From positions 28,848 to 92,847 of the forward strand of contig JBBSIC010000004.1 of assembly GCA_038232275.1 (NCBI GenBank): a DNA stretch of 64,000 nucleotides, read 5' to 3'. The notes beneath the pieces are model-generated. The model ran no database searches. It saw only the letters and a list, made by a program, of their open reading frames with translations, and was not told where the DNA came from. Positions 17,378 through 25,215 of this stretch are shown here, in pieces; the first letter of the stretch is position 1; the number at the start of each line of letters is the position of its first letter. A program made the position numbers and the translations under genes. Source of the DNA: DATLGB01 sp038232275. Lineage in GTDB: Bacteria; Actinomycetota; Thermoleophilia; Solirubrobacterales; Solirubrobacteraceae.

Positions 17378-18609
17378 CGGTCGATGCCCCCGAGTATCGG
17401 GTCGAGCATCGCCAGGGTGGCGATGAAGTCCGCGATGTAGAGGTCCTTGCACATGACGCGGATGGCCTGCAGGTTCACGAAGCTCGGGTCGCGCATGTGC
17501 ACGCGAGCCGGCTTGCTCGTCCCGTCGGATCGCACGAAGCAGCCGAGCTCGCCGCGCGGCGACTCGATCGGGAAGTAGCACTCGCCGGCCGGCACGCGGA
17601 AGCCCTCGGTGACGAGCTTGAAGTGGTGGATCAGCGCCTCCATCGAGGTCGCCAGCTCGTGGCGCGGCGGCAGCGCGTACTTGCGGTCGTCGGTGATGTA
17701 CGGGCCCTCGGGCAGGCCGTCGAGCGCCTGCTCGATGATCTTCACCGACTCGCGCATCTCCTCGAGCCGGCAGCGGTAGCGGTCGTAGTTGTCGCCGACC
17801 GAGCCGACGGGGATCTTGAAGTCGAACTTCTCGTAGGAGCAGTACGGAGCGGCCTTGCGCAGATCCCACGCGTTGCCCGTGGCGCGCAGCAGCGGCCCCG
17901 TCACGCCGAGGTCCAGCAGCGTCTGCTCGTCGACCGTCGCGACGTCGGACAATCTCTGGATGACGATCTGGTTGTTGTCGAGGATGGCGCCGAACTGGTC
18001 GACGCGGCTGGGCATCGTGCGGCAGAACTCGCGCACCTTGGCGTCGAAGCCGCGCGGGATGTCCTCGAAGACGCCTCCGACCTGGAAGTAGCGCGTGTGC
18101 ATGCGCTGGCCCGACGACATCTCGAACAGGTCCATGATCTGCTCGCGGTCGCGGAAGCAGTACCAGAACATCGAGATCGCGCCGAGGTCCAGGCAGCTCG
18201 TGCCCAGCCACACGAGGTGGCTCATGATGCGGTTGAGCTCCATGTGGATGACGCGCAGGTACTGGGCGCGCGGCGGGATGTCGAGGCCGATCAGCGTCTC
18301 GACGGCACCGCAGAAGGCGTACGCGTTGAAGTAGTAGGCGAGGTAGTCCATCCGCTCGATGACGGGGATGGCCTTCCAGTAGGCCTTGTCCTCGGCGGTC
18401 TTCTCGATGCCGGTGTGCACGTAGCCGATGATCGGCTTGAGGTCGCGCACGACCTCGCCCTCGAGCGTCGTGATCAGGCGCAGCACGCCGTGCGTCGCGG
18501 GGTGATGCGGGCCGAAGTTGAGGGTCAGCAGCTCCTCGGAGGCGGCGCTCTGGTCGATTGAGGAGACGTCGAGGGCACCGGTGCGCGTGGTGGTCTCGAT
18601 GTCGGTCAT
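17374..18609 (-). CDS. nuoD: NADH-quinone oxidoreductase subunit D
   Basis: A 411-residue 49-kDa-type subunit that forms the quinone pocket with NuoB. Family segments read clearly: NFGPHHPATHGVLRL near residue 32, with the quinone-pocket histidine, GYVHTGIEKTAEDKAYWKAIP, and the C-terminal DPSFVNLQAIRVMCKDLYIADFIATLAMLDPILGGIDR. The hydrogenase-type cysteines are absent, as expected. ATG 18609 overlaps the nuoC stop. Confidence 0.97.
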   Translation of the reverse strand: MTDIETTTRTGALDVSSIDQSAASEELLTLNFGPHHPATHGVLRLITTLEGEVVRDLKPIIGYVHTGIEKTAEDKAYWKAIPVIERMDYLAYYFNAYAFCGAVETLIGLDIPPRAQYLRVIHMELNRIMSHLVWLGTSCLDLGAISMFWYCFRDREQIMDLFEMSSGQRMHTRYFQVGGVFEDIPRGFDAKVREFCRTMPSRVDQFGAILDNNQIVIQRLSDVATVDEQTLLDLGVTGPLLRATGNAWDLRKAAPYCSYEKFDFKIPVGSVGDNYDRYRCRLEEMRESVKIIEQALDGLPEGPYITDDRKYALPPRHELATSMEALIHHFKLVTEGFRVPAGECYFPIESPRGELGCFVRSDGTSKPARVHMRDPSFVNLQAIRVMCKDLYIADFIATLAMLDPILGGIDR

Positions 18610-19115
18610 CTCCACCACCCCGGGCTCTTGGTCTCGTTGTGCGTGAACAGGACGGGCTCCCCGCCGACCGGGAAGTCCCGCCGCTGCGGGTGGCCCTCGT
18701 AGTCGTCGGGCATGAGGATGCGGCGCAGGTCGGGATGGCCGTCGAAGACGACGCCGAAGAGGTCGAAGATCTCGCGCTCCTGGTGGTTGGCGGTCGGCCA
18801 CTCGTTGGTCACCGAGGGCAGGTGCGGATCCTCGGTGTGCACGCGCGCCTTGACCGTGATGCGGTCGACCGCGCGCATGTCCAGCAGCTCGTAGTGCACG
18901 CCCAGGCGCGGCTCGTCCGGGAAGTAGTCGACGCCGTGCACGCTGGCGAGGAAGCCGAAGCCCTTCGCGCGCAGGTGCTCGAGCGCGGCCGGCACGAACG
19001 CGGGCGCGACGAGCAGCGCCGCCTTCTCGCGATAAAAGTCCGTGTCCAGGACGCCGTCGGCGTCCCGATCGCGCAGGTCGTTCGCGATCAGCTCTAGGCC
19101 GGTGGCGTCAGGCAC
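18606..19115 (-). CDS. nuoC: NADH-quinone oxidoreductase subunit C
   Basis: A 169-residue 30-kDa-type peripheral subunit that docks NuoD and NuoB. The signature NHQEREIFDLFGVVFDGHPDLRRILMPDDYEGHPQRRDFP is spread over residues 113-152 in the expected order. Start is GTG 19115, overlapping the end of nuoB by 8 bases. NuoC and NuoD are separate proteins here, not fused as in enterobacteria. Confidence 0.95.
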   Translation of the reverse strand: MPDATGLELIANDLRDRDADGVLDTDFYREKAALLVAPAFVPAALEHLRAKGFGFLASVHGVDYFPDEPRLGVHYELLDMRAVDRITVKARVHTEDPHLPSVTNEWPTANHQEREIFDLFGVVFDGHPDLRRILMPDDYEGHPQRRDFPVGGEPVLFTHNETKSPGWWR

Positions 19116-19800
19116 CGGGGTCGTCCGGGCCAGTGGAGGCGGAGCCGGTGCCGGCGGAGCCGGCCAGATTGATCGCGGGGGAGTGGACGGCGGCGTCGGG
19201 CAGCAGCTCCTCGGTCCCCTCGCCGCCGTAGCGGGCGCGCCAGCCCTGGTCGGGGTCGGCCTGGATCTGCTTGCGCAGCTTGAGGATCCCGTGCATCAGG
19301 GCCTCGGGCCGCGGCGGGCAGCCGGGGACGTGGACGGCGACGGGCATGAACTTGTCCGCGGGCACGAGCGCGTAGTTGTTGAAGACGCCCATGCTCGACG
19401 AGCAGGCGCCCATCGCGATCGCCCACTTCGGCTCGAGCATCTGGTCGTAGATGCGGCGGATGACCGGCGCCATCTTGATCGAGACCCGGCCGCTGAGGAT
19501 GAGCAGGTCCGCCTGGCGCGGCGACGCGCGGAAGGCTTCGAAGCCGAAGCGCGCGGCGTCGAGCCGGGCGGCCACCATCGACATCATCTCGATCGCGCAG
19601 CAGGCGAGGCCGAACGTCGCCGGGAACAGCGAGTTCGAGCGGGCCCAGTTGACGGCGCGGTCCAGCGTCGTGGTCATGACCGACTCCGCGACGATCTTCT
19701 CGAACTCAGGCCCCTCGAGGTCCCCGCGCAGCATGTCGCGGGCGCGCAACTGGCGCGCGCGGAAGTCGTCCTGCAGCGGCTCGCGACGGACTATCTCCAA
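19108..19800 (-). CDS. nuoB: NADH-quinone oxidoreductase subunit B
   Basis: A 230-residue (if started at TTG 19800) subunit holding cluster N2, the last one before quinone. Ligand cysteines lie in FGLACCAIEMM, MGACSSSMG and PGCPPRPEA. The N-terminus before the fold (EGPEFEKIVAESVMTTTLDRAVNWARSN) is in frame back to TTG 19800, overlapping the nuoA stop; an in-frame ATG at 19734 would shorten it to 208 residues. The tail after HSPAINLAG is Ser/Gly/Asp-rich and probably disordered. Confidence 0.94.
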   Translation of the reverse strand: MEIVRREPLQDDFRARQLRARDMLRGDLEGPEFEKIVAESVMTTTLDRAVNWARSNSLFPATFGLACCAIEMMSMVAARLDAARFGFEAFRASPRQADLLILSGRVSIKMAPVIRRIYDQMLEPKWAIAMGACSSSMGVFNNYALVPADKFMPVAVHVPGCPPRPEALMHGILKLRKQIQADPDQGWRARYGGEGTEELLPDAAVHSPAINLAGSAGTGSASTGPDDPGA

Positions 19801-20165
19801 TTGAGGGCTCCTCGGCGCCAGACGTAGATGAAGGCCACGAAGAGCAGCACGACGAACACGAGCGTCTCCACGAGGGCGAAGGTCCCGAAGCTGCGCAGCT
19901 GGATCGCGACGGGGTACAGGAACAGCACCTCGATGTCGAACAGGATGAACAGCATCGCCACGAGGTAGAAGCTGATGCCGAACTTGAACGAGCGCTGGAC
20001 CTCCGACGGCAGGCCGCACTCGTACGGGTCGGACTTGGCGCTCAGCGGCCGGCGCGGGCCGAGGAACGTGTTGAGCACCGCGAAGGCCACGCCGACGGCT
20101 CCACCCAGGACGAGGAAGACGATCGCGGGTAGGTAGGAGCGGATCACTAGGTCGATTTGTAGCAC
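19791..20165 (-). CDS. nuoA: NADH-quinone oxidoreductase subunit A
   Basis: A 124-residue three-helix subunit. The loop signature KSDPYECGLPSEVQRSFKFG and following FYLVAMLFILFDIEVLFLYPVA are unmistakable for NuoA. The start is best placed at GTG 20165 (VLQIDLVIRSYLPAIVFLVL); a second GTG at 20147 would cut six residues and is possible. It is the first gene of the nuoA-I operon, divergent from the gene at 20215. Confidence 0.95.
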   Translation of the reverse strand: MLQIDLVIRSYLPAIVFLVLGGAVGVAFAVLNTFLGPRRPLSAKSDPYECGLPSEVQRSFKFGISFYLVAMLFILFDIEVLFLYPVAIQLRSFGTFALVETLVFVVLLFVAFIYVWRRGALNWR

Positions 20166-20214
20166 CGCGGATAGCTTCTTGTGCGTCCGTGTCACAAATG
20201 ACCCAACGCGCAAG
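20166..20214. promoter_or_regulatory. Divergent control region of nuoA and the 20215 gene
   Basis: A 49-base gap. It holds the interrupted palindrome TTGTG-N9-CACAA (20179-20197). On the minus strand TTGTGA (20197-20192) is followed after 17 bases by CTATCC, a weak promoter pair that would fit nuoA only if it starts at the inner GTG 20147. TGTCACA (20190-20196) resembles the ECF41 -35 box but no CGTC follows at 16 bases. Confidence 0.3.
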
Positions 20215-20664
20215 TTGCCCACCGTCCACGCCATAGTCGGCTCGCTCGTCCTGTTGACGAGCCTCGGAGCCGGTGGCTGGGGTGCCTGGTCGTGGTGGCG
20301 TGCCGTACCACAGCCTAGGTTCTGGACGCTGCTGCGGATCTCCCAGGCCGCGCTCGTCGTCCAGGTGCTGCTCGGCGCCGCGCTGCTGGCGCTCGGCCAC
20401 AAGCCGGCCAGCCTGCACATCCTCTACGGGGTGCTCCCGATCGCCGTCTCCTTCGTGGCCGAGCAGCTGCGGCTCGTCGCGGCCGACCAGGTGCTCGTGC
20501 GCCACGACCTCGAGGCGGCGCGCGACATGGAGCGGCTCCCCGAGCCCGTCCAGCGCGAGATCGTGCTCGAGATCGTCCGGCGGGAGACCGGCGTCATGGC
20601 CGCCTCGGCCCTCGTCGTGTTCTTCCTGGCGCTGCGGGCTGCCGGGGTGGAGGGGTTTCTCTAG
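20215..20664 (+). CDS. Four-helix membrane protein, unknown function
   Basis: A 149-residue protein from TTG 20215 (an earlier in-frame TTG at 20179 is possible). Four hydrophobic segments: AIVGSLVLLTSLGAGGWGAW, LLRISQAALVVQVLLGAALLAL, LHILYGVLPIAVSFVAEQL and AASALVVFFLALRAAG. A charged, Glu/Arg-rich loop (ARDMERLPEPVQREIVLEIVRRE) separates helices 3 and 4. HILYG with a His between helices 2 and 3 recalls small quinone- or heme-associated membrane proteins, but I do not recognise a family. It ends in a CTAG that is shared with the stop of the convergent cupredoxin gene. Confidence 0.6.
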   Translation: MPTVHAIVGSLVLLTSLGAGGWGAWSWWRAVPQPRFWTLLRISQAALVVQVLLGAALLALGHKPASLHILYGVLPIAVSFVAEQLRLVAADQVLVRHDLEAARDMERLPEPVQREIVLEIVRRETGVMAASALVVFFLALRAAGVEGFL

Positions 20665-21023
20665 TGCACTACGACCGTGCCGTACTCCCCGAGCGTCTCG
20701 TGGCGGCCGAGGCTGCAGTACATCGTGTAGCTGCCGCGCTTGAGGCGCATGGTCACGGACCCGGTCTTCCCGGGCCGCAGGGTCGCGATCCCGCCGCGGT
20801 TGTGACCGCGGCCGCGGAGCTTGAAGTTGTGCGGCTCGCGCCCGGCGTTTGTGACGACGAAGGTCACGAGGCCGTGGCGGACCGCGACGTTCTGCGGGGA
20901 CAGCCGGAAGTCCCGCGTGGTGATCGAGACGTTGAGGCTCGGGCGCCGCGTGGTCTCGGAGCTGTTGCAGCCGGCGGCGGTCAGGGCCGCCAGGGAGGTC
21001 AGGACGAGGAGGAGTCGGCGCAT
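20661..21023 (-). CDS. Cupredoxin-fold lipoprotein
   Basis: A 120-residue exported lipoprotein: hydrophobic leader, lipobox LTAAGC with Cys19, then a cupredoxin domain. Copper-ligand positions His65 (PHNF), Cys103 and His108 (CSLGRHETLGEYG) are present, but the position where plastocyanin-like proteins have the axial Met is Glu113. Electron transfer or copper handling on the outer face of the membrane is likely. The stop overlaps the stop of the 20215 gene in CTAG. It is divergent from the cytochrome c gene 36 bases away, suggesting joint control. Confidence 0.8.
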   Translation of the reverse strand: MRRLLLVLTSLAALTAAGCNSSETTRRPSLNVSITTRDFRLSPQNVAVRHGLVTFVVTNAGREPHNFKLRGRGHNRGGIATLRPGKTGSVTMRLKRGSYTMYCSLGRHETLGEYGTVVVH

Positions 21024-21059
21024 GCCAGCGGCCCATTGTTCCGTATGCTCTCCGCCGTC

Positions 21060-21506
21060 ATGAGGCACCGCCTGCTCCTGTCGCTGATCCTGGTGCCCGC
21101 CGCCGTCGCGGCGTCGGGCTGCGGGGGCACGAAGCTCGCGGTCGCCAAGAGGGATCCGCTCTATGAGGGCGCGAAGATCTTCAACCAGCGCTGCGGCGGC
21201 TGTCACACCTACGACGTGGCATCCACAGAGGGCTCCTCGCTGAAGGTCAACAGCCGCGAGTACAAGGACGGGCCGAACTTCAACGTGCGCAAGGAGCAGT
21301 ACCCCGACGTGCTCTACGCGATCGAGAACGGCGGCTTCTCGTCGGGGCCGATGCCGCAGAACGTCGTCGTGGGCGAGCAGGCCAAGGTCGTTGCCTGCTT
21401 CGTGGCCACCTTCTCGGGCAAGGACTCACAGCAGACGCCCAGCCCGGGCGGGGCCACGTCGACGCCCAAGTCCGGCGACTGCCGGTCCCAGGTCGCGCAG
21501 AAGTAG
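21060..21506 (+). CDS. Cytochrome c-type lipoprotein
   Basis: A 148-residue exported single-heme cytochrome c. The leader ends in a lipobox AASGC (Cys21). The heme is bound at Cys45-Gly-Gly-Cys48-His49 (RCGGCHTYD) and the likely sixth ligand is Met98 in GPMPQN. The C-terminus after residue 120 is Gln/Pro/Ser-rich. Start at the second ATG (21060) gives a clean lipoprotein leader; an ATG at 21045 is in frame. With the divergent cupredoxin it makes a pair of extracytoplasmic electron carriers next to nuo. Confidence 0.85.
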   Translation: MRHRLLLSLILVPAAVAASGCGGTKLAVAKRDPLYEGAKIFNQRCGGCHTYDVASTEGSSLKVNSREYKDGPNFNVRKEQYPDVLYAIENGGFSSGPMPQNVVVGEQAKVVACFVATFSGKDSQQTPSPGGATSTPKSGDCRSQVAQK

Positions 21507-21518
21507 CCTCAGCGTCAG

Positions 21519-22763
21519 ATGCTGGACGTGAAGGCGATCCGTCGCGATCCCGAGCCCGTGCTCGCGGCCCTCGCCCGCCGCGGCGACGGCTCGGACGAGC
21601 GCCTGCGCGACGTGCTCGGCCTCGACCGCCGGCGCCGCGAGCTGCTGCCCGAGACCGAGGCGCTGCGCGCGCAGCAGAACGAGGCCGGCGGCGCCATCGC
21701 CGCGGCCAAGCTGGCCGGCGGGGACGCCGCGGAGGCGATCGCCGGGCTGCAGGAGGTCAAGCGCCGCCGCGACGCGCTCGAGCTCCAGCTGGCCGCGATC
21801 GCGGCCGAGTACACCACCGCGCTGGCCTCGCTGCCCAACCCGCCGGACCCGACGGCGGCCGACGAGGATACGGTCCTGCGCAGCGTCGGCGACGCCACGA
21901 AGGCCGGCCGCGACCACCTCGAGCTCGCCGGCACCATGATCGACATGGAGGCCGGCGCGCAGATGTCCGGCGCCCGCTTCGCCGTGATCAGGGGCGACCT
22001 CGTACTGCTCGAGCTAGCGCTCGTGCGCTGGGCGCTCGAGTTGCTCGGCGGCCACGGCTTCGAGCCGGTGATCCCGCCGGCGCTGGTCCGCGAGCCGGCC
22101 CTCTTCGGCACCGGATACCTGCCAGACACCGAGCAGCAGATCTACCGCCTCGCCGACGACCCGCTCTTTCTGGCCGGGACGAGCGAGGTCGCGCTCGCGT
22201 CGCTGCACGCCGGGCAGATCCTGGACGCCGACGCGCTCCCGCTGCGCTACGCCGGCTTCTCGCCGTGCTTCCGCCGCGAGGCGGGCGCGGCCGGCCGCGA
22301 CACGCGCGGCCTCTTCCGCGTCCACCAGTTCGACAAGGTCGAGATGTTCAGCTTCGTCGCGCCCGAGGCGGCGCTCGACGAGCACGCGCGCCTGCTCGCC
22401 ATCGAGGAGGAGATCATGCAGGCCCTGCGGATCCCCTACCGCGTGGTCAACATCGCGGTCTCAGACCTCGGCGCCTCGGCCGCCAAGAAGTACGACCTCG
22501 AGGCGTGGCTGCCCGGCCAGGGCCGCTACCGAGAGCTCACCTCGACCTCGGACACCACGGACTTCCAGGCGCGCCGCCTGGACATCCGCGAGCGCACGGC
22601 GTCCGGCGTCCGCCACGTCCATACGCTCAACGGCACGGCGGTCGCGGTCGGGCGGACGATCATCGCGCTGCTCGAGAACGGCCAGGGCGACGACGGATCC
22701 GTCGTGGTCCCCGAGGTGCTGCAGGCATGGGGCGCTCCCGCGCGGGTACAGGCGCGGCCATGA
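21519..22763 (+). CDS. serS: Seryl-tRNA synthetase
   Basis: A 414-residue class II synthetase that charges tRNA-Ser. The N-terminal coiled-coil arm is Arg/Ala-rich (residues 20-100), followed by LELAGTMIDMEAGAQMSGARF. Motif 2 is FRREAGAAGRDTRGLFRVHQFDKVE and motif 3 NGTAVAVGRTIIALLEN, both intact. Length is normal. The window also holds two tRNA-Ser genes (35.4 and 42.6 kb), though not linked. The end overlaps a small downstream gene by ATGA. Confidence 0.96.
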   Translation: MLDVKAIRRDPEPVLAALARRGDGSDERLRDVLGLDRRRRELLPETEALRAQQNEAGGAIAAAKLAGGDAAEAIAGLQEVKRRRDALELQLAAIAAEYTTALASLPNPPDPTAADEDTVLRSVGDATKAGRDHLELAGTMIDMEAGAQMSGARFAVIRGDLVLLELALVRWALELLGGHGFEPVIPPALVREPALFGTGYLPDTEQQIYRLADDPLFLAGTSEVALASLHAGQILDADALPLRYAGFSPCFRREAGAAGRDTRGLFRVHQFDKVEMFSFVAPEAALDEHARLLAIEEEIMQALRIPYRVVNIAVSDLGASAAKKYDLEAWLPGQGRYRELTSTSDTTDFQARRLDIRERTASGVRHVHTLNGTAVAVGRTIIALLENGQGDDGSVVVPEVLQAWGAPARVQARP

Positions 22764-22942
22764 GCGCCGAGGATCCCCCTGAGATCACCTGGGACGAGGA
22801 CATCGGAGACACGCCGCCCGAGCGCGAGGGCGGGGAGGGGACCGAGGTCGCCGACCAGCCGCTCGGCGCGCCGCCCGACCTGGATCCCGAGGACGCCCCG
22901 CTGCCGGGCCTCCCGGAGGCCGAGCCGCCCAACAGCGGCTGA
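22760..22942 (+). CDS. Small acidic protein coupled to serS
   Basis: A 60-residue frame starting MSAEDPPEITWDEDIGDTPP, with its ATG overlapping the serS stop (ATGA). It is rich in Asp, Glu and Pro and probably unstructured. The overlap and biased composition (third positions still G/C) favour a translated gene, but there is nothing to suggest function. Confidence 0.45.
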   Translation: MSAEDPPEITWDEDIGDTPPEREGGEGTEVADQPLGAPPDLDPEDAPLPGLPEAEPPNSG

Positions 22943-22984
22943 CCGCGAACGGTGAGCCGCCAACAGCGGCTGACCGCGAGCGGA
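22923..22984 (+). repeat. Tandem direct repeat, unit about 31 bases
   Basis: GAGCCGCC(C)AACAGCGGCTGACCGCGA occurs at 22923 and again from 22954, differing by one base inserted and one substitution. Each copy contains the inverted pair GCCGC...GCGGC. The first copy holds the stop codon of the small acidic gene. Confidence 0.6.
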
Positions 22985-22987
22985 CCC

Positions 22988-23014
22988 TGTCACGGGCGGT
23001 CAGGCCGTCTCGTC
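22988..23014 (+). promoter_or_regulatory. Candidate ECF41 sigma-dependent promoter
   Basis: TGTCACG (22988-22994), 16 bases, CGTC (23011-23014), followed 9 bases later by the ATG of the flavoprotein gene. ECF41 promoters are known to have TGTCACA at -35 and CGTC at -10; this is one mismatch away. The distance predicts a transcript with almost no leader. Genes it would control: the flavoprotein and the ECF41 sigma factor itself. Confidence 0.7.
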
Positions 23015-23022
23015 TTGAGGGC

Positions 23023-24231
23023 ATGATCGCCAATACCACCATCGTCATCGGCGGCGGCCCGGCCGGGCTGCTCGCCGCCGCCCGCCTAGCCGGGGCGGGT
23101 GTCGCCGTCACCCTGCTGGAGGCCAAGGCCGGCTTCGGCGGCCGTGCCGCGTCCGAGCACCGCGACGGCTTCGACCTCAACCAGGGCCCGCATGCCCTCT
23201 ACGCCGGCGGCGCCGGGATGCGCGAGCTGCGCGCGCTCGGCGTCGACCCGCCGCGCTGGAACCCCACCGCGCTGCGCACCTCCGTGCTGCTGCGCGGCGG
23301 CCGGGCGCGCCGCGTCGCCGCCGGCCCGCACGCCCTCGCCCAGGTCGGCCGCTGGACGGCCCGGATCATGCGCGGAGCCGACGGCCTCCAGACCATGAGC
23401 ACCGCGGAGTGGATCGCCGGCGAGCTGAGCGACCCCGCCGCCCGCGAGGCCGCCGGCGCGCTCGTCCGGCTCACCACCTTCGTCGCCGACCACGAGCGCC
23501 TGAGCGCGGACGTCGCCGCGGCGCAGATCCGGCTCGCGCTGTACCCCGGCGTGCGCTACGTGCGCGGCGGCTGGCAGTCGCTGGTCGACGCGCTCGCCGT
23601 CCAGGCGCGGCGGCGCGGCGCGACCATGCAGACCCGCACGGCGGTCCGCGCCCTCGAACCGCGCGGGATCGGGTGGACGATCATCACCGACGACGGCGAG
23701 CACGAGGCCGACGCCGTGATCGTGGCGGCCGGCCGGCCCGAGGCCGTCAACCGGCTGATCGGCGACCGGGTGGCGATCCCGGGCCCGCCCGCCGAGGTCA
23801 GCGCGCTCGACCTCGGTCTGCGCCGGCTGCCCAAGCCCAGCCGGCGCTTCGGCCTCGGCATCGACGAGCCGACCTACAGCTCCGTGCACACGCCGCGCCG
23901 CGACCCGGCGGGCGACCTGCTCAGCCTCGCCTCCTACGGGGCGATGCCGGAGGCCGGGCTCGAGGCCGTCGCGGACACGGTCCAGCCGGGCTGGCGCGAC
24001 GAGCTGCTCGTGCGCCGCCACCTGGCGCGGATGGTGGCGGTCTCGGCGATCGCCACGCCGGCGACGGGCGGGCTCGCGGGGCGGCCGGGCGTCGCGGTCC
24101 CCGACGCGCCCGGGCTGTTCGTGGCGGGGGACTGGATCGGCGCGGAGGGCTGGCTGTCCGACGCCGCCCTGGCCAGCGGCGCCGAGGCGGCGCGGGCGCT
24201 CGTGCGCGCGCCGCGGGCGGTGCCCGCGTGA
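23023..24231 (+). CDS. FAD-dependent amine/phytoene oxidoreductase-like protein
   Basis: A 402-residue flavoprotein. The FAD-binding GxGxxG is TIVIGGGPAGLLAAARLAGAG at the N-terminus, followed by LEAKAGFGGRAASEHRDGFDLNQGPHALY, as in phytoene desaturase and protoporphyrinogen-oxidase-like enzymes, and the C-terminal FAD contact is PGLFVAGDWIGAEGWLSDAALASG. Substrate unknown. The sigma factor gene begins inside its stop codon (GTGA), which is the genomic arrangement known for ECF41 and COE (carboxymuconolactone decarboxylase, oxidoreductase, epimerase) genes. Confidence 0.87.
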   Translation: MIANTTIVIGGGPAGLLAAARLAGAGVAVTLLEAKAGFGGRAASEHRDGFDLNQGPHALYAGGAGMRELRALGVDPPRWNPTALRTSVLLRGGRARRVAAGPHALAQVGRWTARIMRGADGLQTMSTAEWIAGELSDPAAREAAGALVRLTTFVADHERLSADVAAAQIRLALYPGVRYVRGGWQSLVDALAVQARRRGATMQTRTAVRALEPRGIGWTIITDDGEHEADAVIVAAGRPEAVNRLIGDRVAIPGPPAEVSALDLGLRRLPKPSRRFGLGIDEPTYSSVHTPRRDPAGDLLSLASYGAMPEAGLEAVADTVQPGWRDELLVRRHLARMVAVSAIATPATGGLAGRPGVAVPDAPGLFVAGDWIGAEGWLSDAALASGAEAARALVRAPRAVPA

Positions 24232-25088
24232 GGCCCGTCGACGACGTCTTCACCGCCTGCCGCCCGCGGCTGCTCGGCGTCGCCTACGCGATGCTCGGGG
24301 CGGTCGACGAGGCCGAGGACGTCGTGCAGGAGGCGTGGCTGCGCTGGCGCGACGCCGACACTGACGCCGTCCGCAACGCCGAGGCGTTCCTGGTCACCGT
24401 CACGACGCGGCTGGCGATCGACCGCCTGCGCTCGGCGCGCGCCCGGCGCGAGACCTACGTCGGCCCGTGGCTGCCCGAGCCGCTGCTCGCCGCCCCCGAC
24501 GACCCCGCGCAGGCGGTCGTCGAGGCTGAGCAGCTGAGCCTGGCGCTGCTGGTCGCCATGGAGCGGCTCAATCCCGTCGAACGTGCGGTGCTGGTCCTGC
24601 GCGACGTGTTCGACCTCGAGTACTCGGAGATCGCGGACGCGCTCGCAAAGACCCCGGCCAACTGCCGCCAGATTGCCCGGCGCGCGCGCGAGCGCGTCGG
24701 CGAGCCCGTCCGGCGCTTCCCCGTGGCGCCCGAGGAGGAGGAGCGCGTGGTGGCGGCGTTCCTCGCGGCCGCCACGGCCGGCGACGTCGAGGGCCTGACC
24801 GCCGTGCTCGCCGCCGACGCGATCCTCTACTCCGACGGCGGAGGCGTCGTCCCCTCCGCGCGCAAGCCGATCTACGGCGCGTCCAAGGCCGCCCGCTTCT
24901 TGATCGGCGTGCAGCGCAAGATCGACTTCGAGGCGGTCGTCTCGCTCGTGCGCGTCAACGGCGATCCGGGCGTGCGCGTCGACGGCCCGGACGGCCTCGT
25001 CTCCGTGCTGGCGCTCGAGATCGCCGACGGCGTGGTCGCCAACGTCCGGATCGTCAACAACCCGCACAAGCTCGCCCACCTGAGCTAG
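24228..25088 (+). CDS. ECF41-family RNA polymerase sigma factor with fused regulatory domain
   Basis: A 286-residue ECF sigma factor starting at GTG 24228. Sigma2 runs from residue 5 to 70 (AMLGAVDEAEDVVQEAWLRW), then comes the linker motif YVGPWLPEP, sigma4 at about 100-165 (LNPVERAVLVLRDVFDLEYSEIA), and a SnoaL-like C-terminal domain. The domain motifs YSDGGG (about residue 200) and NPHKL near the end match the ECF41 hallmarks WLPEP, DGGGK and NPDKL. In this group no separate anti-sigma factor is used; the C-terminal domain controls activity. Its partner gene overlaps upstream. Confidence 0.93.
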   Translation: MRPVDDVFTACRPRLLGVAYAMLGAVDEAEDVVQEAWLRWRDADTDAVRNAEAFLVTVTTRLAIDRLRSARARRETYVGPWLPEPLLAAPDDPAQAVVEAEQLSLALLVAMERLNPVERAVLVLRDVFDLEYSEIADALAKTPANCRQIARRARERVGEPVRRFPVAPEEEERVVAAFLAAATAGDVEGLTAVLAADAILYSDGGGVVPSARKPIYGASKAARFLIGVQRKIDFEAVVSLVRVNGDPGVRVDGPDGLVSVLALEIADGVVANVRIVNNPHKLAHLS

Positions 25089-25160
25089 CCCCGCCGGGCC
25101 GTGTGGAGGTTGTGGCTTCATCGCCACCGCCGGCCCGGCCCCCCCGGCATTCGTGGATCG

Positions 25161-25177
25161 GGCATCTATTTGATGCC
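25161..25177. terminator. Hairpin between convergent genes
   Basis: GGCATC, TATTT, GATGCC: a 6-base stem with a 5-base loop in the gap between the converging ECF41 and YihY genes. There is no T run, so it is only a possible terminator. Confidence 0.3.
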
Positions 25178-25215
25178 GAATCTGCGACTCCCGCCCGGTC
25201 GCTGCCACCATGCCC

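Noticed and set aside
20190..20226. TGTCACA as a second ECF41 promoter for the 20215 gene
   Set aside because: The only CGTC downstream is 26 bases away instead of about 16, so the spacing is wrong.
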